Origin: Artemisia argyi
Lineage: Eukaryota; Streptophyta; Magnoliopsida; Asterales; Asteraceae
Direction of reading: 5' to 3'
Assembly (NCBI GenBank): GCA_030686995.1
Contig: CM060706.1
Span: forward strand, 144,046,505 to 144,110,504
DNA length: 64,000 nt
Shown: piece by piece, positions 9,748 to 22,015 of the stretch
Numbering within the stretch: position 1 is the first letter of the stretch
Layout of the letters: each line of letters starts with the position of its first letter
The notes under the pieces: model-generated
Told to the model about the DNA's origin: nothing
What the model saw: the letters and a program-made list of their open reading frames with translations, nothing else
Databases searched by the model: none
Program-made: the position numbers and the translations under genes

Positions 9748-10778
9748 TAGAGTTATAGAGAATTAAATGTTTTCAAACATTAAACTATAACTACACTTTC
9801 AAAATAAATGATTTTTACACCATACTACTTTTTTGCCCCCCGTGTCTGCAGACTGCGGTGCTCAATACCTTATCTGTTGAGATTATCTTGCATGTTTAGA
9901 AATTACTCTTACACAATAATTATTTCATCTGTACTGTTACATCTTTAACATACAAAATCCTCATAAAATATTATTCTCGGTTACTACAATAACATGTCTT
10001 CAGAAACTCCCGTGAATGTCAAAACTGTAACAATTCGCAATTTCAGGTTAATTACTATTCCCGAAAATTTCACTATTCATTTTCACTATTCATCTCAGAA
10101 ATTTTTATTTCATATTCTCGTAAGTTAAACTATTTTAACGATAATCCGAGAGTTTGACGCTCGTCGGATCATTTCTGCAAAAATCACAAAGCCGTGTCCG
10201 AGATTTACTTTTAGGCTTAAACGTCATTCCAACATCCCGATATGTCCATAAAACATTATAAACAATAGAAATATGATTTTCTCTCATTTTAGGACAATTC
10301 CAAAAGTTTTGGAATTTTACGTTTTTCAGTTCAGCGTTTTACGCGAATTACGCGTTTTAGACCCGTGTTTCCAGTTTTTAGCAGGGTTTTAGCACCCGAT
10401 AGAACCTACCACTCATTTTATATTTTATTATGGATTATATTGATAAGTTCTAGCATATTTATAAGTTTCATATTTTTAGGATACCCGATTTTAAGTTTCA
10501 TGACTTAATAACTTACCGTTAGCGATTACCGGGACCAAAACTCACTCCGTATGCTAGATAATACCAAGTTTAAGTACCTAGTCACTCCTCCCATCATATG
10601 AACGTGTATATGATGATTCACCAAGCCTTGGTGGCTTGGTGATAAGCCTTGGACTTTAGGATACTTGTATATTAAGCAAACTTGGTCACCAAGGGTTCAT
10701 TAGATCATTACAAGTGTACATCTTGGCCTCCAAGTTTAGGCAACTTCCTAACACCTTCCTAGCACCTCCTCAAGGCCC

Positions 10779-10785
10779 TATATAA
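10779..10785 (+). promoter_or_regulatory. TATA box of the solo LTR
   Basis: TATATAA after a CT-rich stretch and before a CACAACACAAAAC-type leader, the usual layout of an LTR promoter. Confidence 0.5.
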
Positions 10786-11781
10786 CCCTCCTACCCCTCA
10801 TGAAGTCGTTCACAACACAAAACAAACACAAACACTCTTATTTTGATTTCAATCTTCAAGTTACACACCAAAGTTGAAGGCCTAGTTAGTCTCTACATGA
10901 ATCAAGAGTTTGTTTGGTGATCCCATGGTTAAATTAAGAGCTACATAAGGGTACTAGGGCTGAAGTTAATGGGATTTCACAAGGGTTATATCAAGGCTAG
11001 CAAGGGTTACAAGAGTTATGGTGAAGGGTTTACAAGCTTAGGTTTAGTGTCCTAGTTCTATACTTGACTTCCTTTCTTTAGAAAGCCAAAAGTTGTAAGA
11101 AACTCTTATACACTTTATTGCTCAATATCATTTTCATGCTCTTTGTGTTCCTTTCATGCTATATATGTTCTTGTTATTGTGTTCATGATGTTTAAAAATG
11201 GATAAAACAAGTATTGGTATACATATGTTAACTTATGACAAGTAAACAAGCAAACTAGTGATTTTTATGGAGAACCACGACCAAAATAGTATAACTATGA
11301 TATTTGACACTTAATTACTGTTAAAGAGGACTTCAAAAGGAAAACATAGCAATTTGAATCACCCAAAACGAGCATACGAGTCAAAAGTTATGGCCATAAG
11401 AAGTTAGCGACACCAAAACGCCGAAACTGCCTATACCCTACTGTTTGCATTCTGCCATTTTGAAAGTTACCCTTCTGGTCCGATTCATCAAAAAGTTAAA
11501 ACACGAAAGTTGTCCGGAACGACGTTTTCGTTCAGGAACAAAGAAGCTCGAGCCCTGAAAACGCTTTCCGAGTGATAATTTCTTCAAATTCTTAACAGCC
11601 CATTTTTAGACCAAAGTCACTATATTATAGTTATGAATTACTAAGACCAAGAGGTCTAATGACCTAAAGTCAAGACCACAACCATGGCTAAAGCCAAGGT
11701 TGAGTCTCAAGACCATGGTAACAATGACCAAGGTCACGGCAAAGCCACGGCTAAAGACCATGTAACATTTCGAATCAAAAA

Positions 11782-11889
<108 letters not shown>

Positions 11890-12254
11890 ATCAAATACTA
11901 CAATAGTAGGGAGCCTCATGTGAGGAGTTCATTAAGTAAGCCGTCGAGATGAGTTGTGGATTTACGAATTAAAGTGTCCTGGCTCCTCGAACGTTTACTC
12001 CATGACTTCTGAATTATGTCGGCCCGAACGGTAGTAAGAGATATACAACCTATACATGTTTCATAAACGATTTATATTCAAAGACTTACACTATATACTA
12101 AGTACTACATCATGAACTATATGCAAGACATATATAGGCAATTCTTCGTATTCTTAAACGTTACTACAAACCTAAGTCGCAACGTTCTATTATAGGCTGC
12201 TCTTAGAGACTTTCGCGATTCGACTACCACTTTCATTTCTCATTACATAAGCTT

Positions 12255-12272
12255 AAGGTGAGTCATAGCCCC
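12255..12272 (+). promoter_or_regulatory. Conserved AAG|GTGAGT segment in the solo LTR
   Basis: AAGGTGAGTCATAGCCCC contains a perfect 5' splice-site consensus. The same segment recurs at 19470-19487 in the other LTR family in the same position relative to the LTR end. Splicing itself is not shown. Confidence 0.45.
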
Positions 12273-13908
12273 TACTCTTTTCATACTTGTTTTAACTCTT
12301 GGGGGGGATACATGCTCAACTACTTGCTTACTTGTACAAATACTCAAAACATTTATACTTGATTGCTTTATACTTGATTGTGTTATACTTGATTTCATTA
12401 TACTTGATTGCATTATACTTGATTGCGTTATACATACTTGTTACACTATACTTGCTTAATTTAAATACAAGATTTGTATTTACGTGCATACACAATACTC
12501 TATGCTGTCAAAGGAGAGGTATTAATAGTACTAGTATGGGCCTACACCCCCCACCCAAGTCCAAGATTCGAGACGTTGGGTGACATGTACTATTTGGGAT
12601 GGTGGTTCCCCGCCTATGGGTCCAAAATGACGTGACCATGGGTGAATATAATCCTTAGAAACTATATATTAGCAGTGGGTTGTGAACACACAGGTTGCAA
12701 GTCTCTTATGGCGGGACCTGCAACTGAGTGGATTCACAATGCCTTTGCTGTGTAAACATTCTTTTGGGCTTTTCAACTGTTTTAAGACAAACTCTATGAA
12801 CTCACCAACCATTGTGTTGACACTTTAGCATGTTTATCTTAGGTTAGTAAGGCGATAGCTACTGCGTGGAACTTAGAGTCAAGCTGCATATTCTGAAGAC
12901 TTACGCTTTTATCATTTACCATTCAAAACATTTTGTATACATTTATGTATCATACTTTGGAATCTCATGTTTGTAACTTTGAATTCATTAATCGAATGGT
13001 AACTTTCAAAACGTCTCATTTAGAGTTCGTTTTCTATAACTTGTACTTTGTATTATGAAGTAGCACCCCTATGACACAGTCTTCCGCTGCGGTATTTTGG
13101 GGGTGTTACAAAAACTACTCTCCATAATACTAATACCTCACCTATCAATCAAAATTCTCCGAATACTGAAGATCCTTACGTACAAATATCAAAACCCCAG
13201 CCTGATATAGAACTCACTCAGAGATCACCTCCATCGTCACCTATTCGTTCACCTTTACGTCAAAAACTCAGGAGAGCTATCGAATCATATTAAGATTTGA
13301 TTGGTGGCCAGGCAACATTCGAAGTTGGACAAAGTTCAAGCCAAGGGATGCCGTGGAAGAATGTTGAGCCAAATTCTCCGTTACCTTATACTTCAGATTC
13401 CTCAATACCAGATTTTCCAAATAATTTATCCTCACCTAACTCACCCGACTACAATATAAGCACTCCTGATACAATATGGAATCTTATTTATTGGCAAGCC
13501 AGCATATTAGATGCTCACACTGAACATCTAAAAGGGTTACGACCAACTCAATTTGAATGGTACGACCGTAACCTTGACGCATTGTTCAAAAGGGCGGATG
13601 CTGAGAGACGAACAATGTGTGAATTAGGAATAAAGATTAATGAGATAAAGGACAACACCAACCAGGAGCTTGGAAGCTTGGACTCCAGAGTCTGTTATGC
13701 AAGAAGAGAACATGGTCATACACATGGTAGAGTTGAAGATATTGAAAGAACCCTATGGATGGCCAGAGACACAGCCAGAAACCAGGGTCAAAAGATTTCC
13801 GCATTAGAGACTATGTTGGCAAATCAAATGAACATGTGTCAGGAACGTTTCTCAAACATGGAAGCTGAACAACTTGAACTTGAGAAAGAAGTTAGATATT
13901 TACGTTAG

Positions 13909-14614
13909 AGGCGTAACTAATCTTAAGTTTACAAGTATCCTTGTTGTACCTACTAAACCAAATAGTTTTGGTTAGTATTTCATGTAATGTTCAATAAATC
14001 TGAAACTTCAGAACTTGTAATCAAATCATAATGTATAATAACATCCTTTCTGTTATATCTATATGTTATGAATCGATCTTTTCTTTCATATCAATCATGC
14101 ATGTAATGAATCCTCATATCTTCATGCAAAAATCTCATCATTTGTTATTTTCTTTGATAAACAAATGATTCTACGCAGATCAATGGAGTATTAATAAAAG
14201 ATCTTGTATCGTTTATCTTGCAAAAACGATCAGTCAAGTTATTAATATTCTGTTTACATCTGTAATGTTATTCAAATCTACCGTAAGATTTCTTTCAATT
14301 GTTAGAATTTCTTAAACATACCATAATTAACCCAAAATCTTAAGAATTGTCTAAAAATCAATTTTTGAAAGGGAATTTAAAGAATGGAGAAAATATTAAT
14401 GAATTTCAGTTTTAGTAGACCAGTCGGTTTGATCCTTAGTAATCCCATATCAAGAGTTGATCATTTATATATGATACAGCACAGACATATCTTGAAATTA
14501 GATTACAGTAGGAATTCAATTCAGTCTATCATCAATGAAATAATTAACTTCATTATTTGAATTATTCTGATATTATATGGATTTAATGTTGAGTTTCATT
14601 AATAATTTCAGAAA
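13909..14614 (+). other. Gypsy interior between ORF1 and the CCHC ORF, possible intron
   Basis: No open frame. It is AT-rich, ending in TTAATAATTTCAG at 14611, a good 3' splice site only three bases before the ATG at 14615. Part of this stretch may be intronic in the element RNA. Confidence 0.4.
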
Positions 14615-15301
14615 ATGGACAACATGAACAATACATATTCTTCATCATCATCAGAAATCACCATGACTCCTGGAGCTATCAAGAAATTGGTAAATGACAT
14701 AGTGTCGGTGGTACTAGAAGGGACTACCGTAGTTTATCCGAGAAGAGAGACGGGTATACTTGGTAAGCACCACCCTGCAAGTTTCATGAAGTATAGGCCA
14801 CCTCACTTAAAAATTCAAGAAGGAATGATCAACCCTACCATCAACCATAATCAAGGAATTAGGCATGGGGTTATACCTAATGGAAATAACCAAAAGCGAA
14901 AACTCCCCGAAACAGGAACCATCAACCCCATCTACTGCAACATCATCAATGCTCAAGACCGCTATCGTAAACATCTAGAAGATCGTATGAACTATCAACG
15001 TCAGCTGGAATACAACCAGAAAGCTAATAGAAACTGCCTCGTCACACCTGTTACTGGAAGTGGTTATCGTGGAAGTCAAACCTTGTGTCAAAAATGCAAC
15101 AAGCATCACACAGGAATCTGCATTGTTAAGTGCATGAAATGTCAGAAAATAGGTCACAAGGCAATTAGCTGTAAGACTCCGGACAGGAAAGGACAACCAA
15201 CAACTGTAGTATGCCACGGATGTGGTGGAAAAGGGCACTACAAGAGCCAATGTCCAAACTACAATGTCAATTGGAAAGCCAAGACTTTTACAAGAGAATG
15301 A
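14615..15301 (+). CDS. Gypsy gag-like nucleocapsid protein with two or more CCHC knuckles
   Basis: 228 residues. Two perfect C-x2-C-x4-H-x4-C zinc knuckles are visible near the C-terminus: CMKCQKIGHKAISC (about residue 172) and CHGCGGKGHYKSQC (about residue 200). An imperfect CxxC-HxxxxC segment (CQKCNKHHTGIC) comes just before. The rest is basic and rich in Asn, Gln and Arg. Zinc knuckles of this kind bind element RNA during particle assembly. The usual capsid region before the knuckles is short or absent, and no protease follows. The ORF is intact, unlike ORF1. The start at 14615 follows a splice-acceptor-like TTTCAG, so the natural protein may begin upstream in another exon. Confidence 0.8.
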   Translation: MDNMNNTYSSSSSEITMTPGAIKKLVNDIVSVVLEGTTVVYPRRETGILGKHHPASFMKYRPPHLKIQEGMINPTINHNQGIRHGVIPNGNNQKRKLPETGTINPIYCNIINAQDRYRKHLEDRMNYQRQLEYNQKANRNCLVTPVTGSGYRGSQTLCQKCNKHHTGICIVKCMKCQKIGHKAISCKTPDRKGQPTTVVCHGCGGKGHYKSQCPNYNVNWKAKTFTRE

Positions 15302-16006
15302 AGAATCTTTAAAGACTTTGATAGTATCAAGGGAATGGCAACTAGATTTAAGCAGATGAATAAATTCTTGTTGTAAACAAATAAACTCTAGTTTAAGAAT
15401 TTCCTAAGTTGTATCTCTTTCCTGTATTTTACTTTAAGTTACGATGGATGTAACCTAAGTATACCAACTATCTTTCTACCGTACCGAAAAATCTACCTTG
15501 TAATATTTCCATAATAATGATAATCTACGTTAATTTCAATTTCTGTCCCATTTACCAAATAACAATATACTATAATTACTCCAGAAGTTTCTGATTCATA
15601 GTATGAACCCTAAAATTTTCTACTTTATTCTTAAAAGGAATTACGTGTTATATTATAAAAACAACACGTTGAACACCATCTAAAACAATTTATAGAAATA
15701 TATGATTGAGCCAAACATCACATCATTTGGTCCTCAATTATACATAGCCTGATCAACTATGTCTAATTTAGGAAGAATTATATTATGAAAGGAACAGTGA
15801 TATTTTCAAAATTTTAAATAACAATCTTCATTCAAAAGCAAAATATAGAGCTAAAATGAACTGTTCATAAATAATACATTGAACAAACCACAATAAATAC
15901 CTATCTTATCTCATCACCATTATGATGGGAAACCAACAAAAGTACAAGTAAGAGAACCCAAATAATTCACGAAGACTGATAGAAAACTTAAATAACGAAA
16001 ATTTTA
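15302..16006. other. Gypsy interior, non-coding
   Basis: AT-rich, no supported ORF. In an autonomous element this is where pol would begin; no trace of protease, RT or integrase motifs is visible on either strand. Confidence 0.5.
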
Positions 16007-16490
16007 TTAAAATCCGTGAAAATTAATACATAAACAAATAATTAGCATCGGAAGTGCTACCGTTACAATGATTACAATATAAATCATGGAATCTTCAATA
16101 GGTTGATCCGCTATGGCAACAAAGACTCCCACCAACAAAACAATAGCAAAAGCCACCACAGGATGAATCACCCTAATTATGCTGAAAGATAAATATAAAC
16201 AAACCATTAAAAACAATAATGAAACAAATTCCTAAACATAAAAACAAAACGAGTTTTATTCCTTATTCGTTAAAAGTACATAGAAACACAACAAGAACTT
16301 AATTTAAAACAACCCTAGCTCAAGATTTTTACCCCCATATCTTGTCTACGGTAATGGCTAAGATAGTGAGGGGTACGACAAACATCAAGATCGCGACCAA
16401 GAATCCAAAGTATTCATCTGGAACATACGCTAAGTAGATAGCGGCAAGGACGATATACACAATCGCTAAGATGGTGATGAGGTGCGGCAT
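16007..16490 (-). CDS. Antisense two-exon gene inside the Gypsy element, predicted four-helix membrane protein
   Basis: Exon 1 runs 16490-16333 (starts MPHLITILAIVYI), intron 16332-16182 (GT...TTTCAG, 151 bases), exon 2 16181-16007 ending in TAA. The join is in frame (158 + 175 = 333 nt) and gives 110 residues. Each exon encodes a pair of hydrophobic segments separated by a short acidic turn (YVPDEYF in exon 1, ADQPIEDSM in exon 2) and ends its second helix around a Pro (VVPLTILAI, VALPMLIICL). The two halves look like duplicates of one helical hairpin. There is a TATA box 59 bases upstream of the ATG. Without splicing, exon 1 stops after DKIWG. Function is unknown; antisense extra ORFs are known in Tat-lineage Gypsy elements, but I know of no matching product. 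The splice sites are predicted only. Confidence 0.55.
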
Positions 16491-16548
16491 TTTGAGATGG
16501 AAAATAAGAGGAAAATGGTTGATGGGAGAAGTGGAAATTTGGAAGGGA

Positions 16549-16556
16549 TATTTATA
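16549..16556 (-). promoter_or_regulatory. TATA box of the antisense gene
   Basis: TATAAATA on the minus strand followed by a pyrimidine-rich leader; expected transcription start near 16520, ATG at 16490. Confidence 0.55.
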
Positions 16557-16828
16557 GGCTAGAATATAGCCATTGGGTACTATTCCCGACCGTTGGACAC
16601 TATGCACTAGCCGTTATTTTACTATTCATGACCAGTATTCTCAATATTTACAGCCCTTAAATACATCAGTTATTTTGTCTTGTCTAGTACAGGTAAATCT
16701 AACTGAATCACGTTTCCTTAATTTTAGGAATAAAAATCTCTCGACAACCCTCTGTTCAAAAATTCTTTACTCAAGTAATCACGTTAAATTTGAATTTCGG
16801 GACGAAATTCAGAATGACACGTGGGTAC

Positions 16829-19800
16829 TGTAAAACCTCGCAAAAATCCATATAATTAACAACGTTTAATTATATATTAATCTTTGTCATTATTTTAATC
16901 ACCATTTTTACAGGAAAATTTGAAATTTTCTTATTATATTAAATGGTCACGATTACGATACCACAAAATTCACCAAACGACGAAACAAATTCTCGACACG
17001 TTTAACAAAACTAAATAATTCACTAATCCTATTTAATACTAATTACAACTAAACGGGCCCTTAATATCATCTCAGCCCAACCCACACGACAAACACTATT
17101 CATTAGGCCCAAATACAAAAGCCCAACACTTCCTTTTTTATTCCAAATCAGTCGACTGGACACCCTCCAAAACGACTCTTGTTCTCTCGATTTTTACACA
17201 CGACTTATATATATATTTTTGTACTACCTCATTCCTCACCTTGCCGACTATTAGTGTGACAAAGCTCAGGTCCATAGATCAAGTTTTGCTATGAATTTAG
17301 GAAGCAAAGTGTTCGACCCAAAACCAACTATACGATATATATAAAAACTTCAAAACTCAACCGTTTCGACTCTAGCTTGTTTCTACGAGTTTTAAATATT
17401 ATTTCTAGGATAATTATTTGTGTAGATACTCAGATTTATCAGCTAGAATCAAGTCTTACACGATTTTTCCAAATCGTGTATATACATTAATACATGTCGA
17501 CATGTATTGTGACTCACAAGAACAACTTCCATATTTCATGCCCTCACATTCTTCCTAAAGTCCTAAGATCACAGTAAATATATAATAGAAATATCTCCTT
17601 ACTGACACAACATAGTAACTTATGTTTGTTGAGATAATTAGAACCATACGATATGCAAAAATGTATCCTATATCTATCACTCGTTTACCACCTTTCTTCC
17701 TCCACAAAATACTTCTAATAACTCTCAAAATAGCCTCTGAAAGTCCAGAGGTAATTCATTCGTGCATTTGGAAGTTGAACGAGAAGACGGGTTTAGTTTA
17801 TAAATCAATACTTGGGTTTATAAACGAAACGTGAGAATCCTTGTGTTTTCCTCCATCACCTTCGACTCTCTACCATCCTAGAGGTGTAGTAAGACCTCTC
17901 CTATCATCTCTAATTCATTTCTTACGTTTCTACCTCACCATGCATCGCATAATAATGATTTCGAACGTATATAGTTTCATGTGTATTTTTACGTACGTAT
18001 AAATTATATAGAACCACAAACGTGACTAGCCTCTATCTTGTGGAAGGCCTAGGAGTCACGATGCACACCCCTTTCACCTTTATTTTCACGTTACATGCAT
18101 TTTACGAACCCATTTTGAACCATTGATCACACGTTAAAAACATGCAAAACCATAAAAATTCACCAAGTGTTTTTCCTTTTAGAATACGTCCCATGTCACT
18201 TAAAAATGATCTTGTATCATAAAATAACTTGTAGAAACACTCACGTCTCAACCCTTAAAATTTGCCCAATTGAATCGACCCAAAACAGGTTGTAACTCAA
18301 ACACTTAGAAAATTTACTAAGTCTTTTACCCAGATAATACATGTCCCAAGTCGCTATTTAAATGGCTTTGTAAAACTCGATTTAACTTAACAACATATCA
18401 ATATTTTTCTACGATCTATTAGACCACCTAGCTAGCAACCAATTTCGTATATAAAACTTGTACAAATAACCTAGTCTCGACACTCAAAATTCACCAAAGT
18501 GAATCGCTATAAATCTATTTTGAAAACTAACTATATTAACGACTTGGGCCTAAAACCCAATAAGCTGAAATTAAGCACTTCGTATAAGCTGAACATAAAA
18601 GCTCTTTTGACATGATTTTAAAACATGAAAAATGACATTTTTGATGAGCCCAATTCGTCTCACGATGTACGGTTTTTAAAACGTTAACGGGCCTTTAATT
18701 AGCTCGTTAAAAGCCCAATGATGAGAAAATAAGCTCTTGGCCTAATAAGCTGTTAAAATAAGCTTTTTATTACTAAAATAAGCTTCGGAAATTTTTATAT
18801 AATTTTTCTCATAATTTTTGTGAATTTGGACTAAAAATGTAACGCAACGACACCTTCAGGGACTAAAACTGCCAAACTGTTAAAACTAAGGACTGGAACA
18901 GTAAAAACAGAAACTATAGGTTATAAAATGACAACTTATCATTTACCAAGCTCAGAATTGGTTATTGGACAATTTAGAGGACTATAGATGTAAATTTTAT
19001 ATATAAAGAACTAACGGTGTAACGCTAACGCCGTTAGTATAAAAAGTGTAAAAATTGGAAAAGGACAAGGACCAACATATTATATTTGACATTCTTATTT
19101 TATTTTCTATTTTACGTCACTCCATCACATCATATGCATTTTCATTACATTTTATTTATATATTAGTTATTTTTACGTTAATAATATATATAACGACTTT
19201 TCAACTAATTATCATTACGTATTATTATCATCATGGTTAAATAAGGAAAACTTTAGAAATAATAGCATATCTCGTCGTACTATTATAAACATAACAATTC
19301 CATTCGCATATCATCTTTTCATCTTAACAATTAATCGTTATTCGTTTACCAAATAGTATTTGGTTAGATTCTCAGATAAATTTATTTATCAGGTTCCGTG
19401 TCAAAGAAGTTTCCATAATCATTCTCATAATCTCATCCAACTTTACTTTTCATCATTCCCGTATCGATCAAGGTGAGTCATAGCCCCATTTCCAATACTT
19501 GTTTTTAACTCATTGGGGGAGATACATGCTTACATATACTTTGATAACTTTATAAGTATATGAATAAATTACATGATTCAAATCAATTTCCTTATTAATA
19601 GTTACCTGATGAAGTTTATGACTTAAGATGTGATAAATATATGTTATTGGCGAAATACTTAACTGAAATACTGATACTCAGATGATAATGTTTTCAATTT
19701 GATTATTGTGGCATGTGATATATATATGTTACTGGCGAATTACTTAACTGAAATACTGATACTCAGATGATAATGTTTCCAAAGTGATTATTGTGGCATG

Positions 19801-20812
19801 ATACTTGACTACACTATAACATCCTGAATGATTCCATTATCTCTATATGATATTTCCATGTTCAACAGAAATAATTGCTAGGAAGAGCACAAATACTCTA
19901 GTTACATTATTACCTTGATATTGCCTAAGTTACCTTCATCGTCATAAAGTCCCTCAATCATGAGCCATTAATCACTTGTATGTGAGTGCGAATATAGTGA
20001 ACAGCTTCGAAACCTGTTATGGATTGACCTCCTATCCCACTAATACTTGACGGAATGCCATTATGCATATGGTTAGTCATATTAGTCGTGATACACTATA
20101 TTTGAGTAAAAATAGGAATTGGCAAATCACCTATTATAAGAGGGCAAATTATTTATCATTGACTTGATAAATCACCTCTTTTGTTAACGTTTTGCGTGTC
20201 ATGAGGCTTGGTGCAATATCCATAAGAAAATGTATGTTTTCAACATATATTTAGATACAGCTGTATAGGTATTTGACCAGACTTGAATTGTATATTAAAT
20301 TAGCATCATGAGTTTCCATCTCATGTTAGGATTATTAATCCCTTATTTGAATTTGATTGAATGTCTCTATGATTTATCTGTGATTATAATTAGCATCACT
20401 CAATACTTGTTCTATCACTGTTTGTATTTATCATTATCAAATATTCCTGAAATCTATTGAAATAAATGGTTTTCCATAAAACTCTATGAACTCACCAACC
20501 TTTGTGTTGACACTTTTAAGCATGTGTATCTCATGTAATTTAACGGAGCAAGACAAGACACGGAGCGGGATTTATTACTCTGATAAATTAAAATGGTGTA
20601 AAAAAATCAAATATGTCGTTCTTTCAAGCCTTTATATCTTTTAATAAGATTCTAAATCAAATGGTTCATCTTTTATCAAAAATATTATTTGAATGACAAA
20701 TAACTTTCAAAGCGCTTCTTTTAAGCCGTTTTATGAAATTATAACTTCTATCTTCCCCGTAACACCCAAATTACTTTTCCGCTGCTACAAACTTAAATTT
20801 GGGGGTGTTACA
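16829..20812 (+). repeat. 3' LTR of the Gypsy element (3984 bp)
   Basis: Starts TGTAAAACCTCGC directly after the conserved TTCGGGACGAAATTC/ACGTGGGTAC interior end, and finishes GGGGGTGTTACA. Its last 1259 bp pair with 8473-9732. A CTTATATATATATTTTTG promoter-like stretch is at about 17204, and the AAGGTGAGTCATAGCCCC splice-donor-like segment is at 19470. No coding content; short ORFs here are chance. Confidence 0.88.
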
Positions 20813-22000
20813 ATATGCCTTACTTTTACTCCATTCTTACATGCAATTTACCTTTCTAACCTTGGATCCATCTCATTATAATATTCTTGAGGGGAATTAT
20901 ATATGCCAAAGAAGTAGGCAACCCCTGCCGATGAAGGTAGTTTAATTTATCCCGAAGGATTTCTGTAACTTTCTTTTGTTTACTCGGGCTATAACACATC
21001 CCGTAGGATCACTATAACATATCCCGTAGGATTTACTATAACGTATCCCTCCGGAGGATTTCTGTAACACCCACTGTAACGCTTCCCCGAGTAATCTACC
21101 CTAACAAACTGGATCCAAGCTATTAACATTTTAACATACATGTTATCATGTTCATTCTTATTTATAGGGCATATAATGTCCACCCATTAGTAATTACACA
21201 TTTTCTACGTATTTCACATCTTACTATAACTTCCACCCGTCAACCCTTGTTGACCATTTCATTATCCTTACTATTACCTATTTAGCCTATTTGGCTATTT
21301 ATACACATTAGCCCATACTTGCTTTTATTCTGTAACGTTATCTTTTATTTCATCTTTTACATATCAAACATGTAGTTTTCATTCTATAACTTCCTCTAAG
21401 ACACCATGCCTCAACGAGTCATAAGTTTCATATTAATTGACACGTAACAAATGATGCGTCAAATTCAATCATGTCTTCACTGCATTATACTATAACGTAC
21501 ACTTATTATTTCTGCATTCAAATTCAACATAAACCACTTTACTTTCCTGTTAACCCGTCTCTAATACCCGCTTCCTATTGCTCAACAACTATTAAACATA
21601 TAATAGGACCATACATTGGTCATTAATGACACACATGTGCATATCCATTCATCAAGCTTACTATAACCCATTATACAATTCATCAAATCTAATACATCAT
21701 ACTATCGTTACTATAACATATATTCACATAAACAAATAACGATCATTAACACTATCCAAAAGTGCACGCTGATCAAATCACTAAATGCATCAAATCCACC
21801 ATGGACGTATGCCACATACATACCAATACTGTGAAACATATATACAACACTTATCATCCTTAGTCCATGTAAAGCATTATAAAATGCATCCTATAACTTA
21901 AACATTTATCCTTCCACATTACTCATACTTACGGGCAATGCATCTATGAGTGGTCTAAGTTTAGGAAACCTAAAAGGAAACCTAATTCACTTAAACCGAA
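20813..22000 (-). mobile_element. Interior remnant of another minus-strand LTR element
   Basis: Non-coding. Contains short direct repeats of a CCCGTAGGAT/CTATAACATAT unit at about 20950-21070. Read on the minus strand it follows the primer site at 22001-22013, so it is leader or interior sequence of that element; no gag or pol is recognisable. Confidence 0.45.
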
Positions 22001-22012
22001 GCTCTGATACCA
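22001..22012 (-). promoter_or_regulatory. Primer-binding site (initiator tRNA-Met), minus strand
   Basis: Minus strand TGGTATCAGAGC next to an LTR end reading GGGGTGTAACA, a standard Gypsy LTR/PBS junction. Confidence 0.85.
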
Positions 22013-22015
22013 AGT

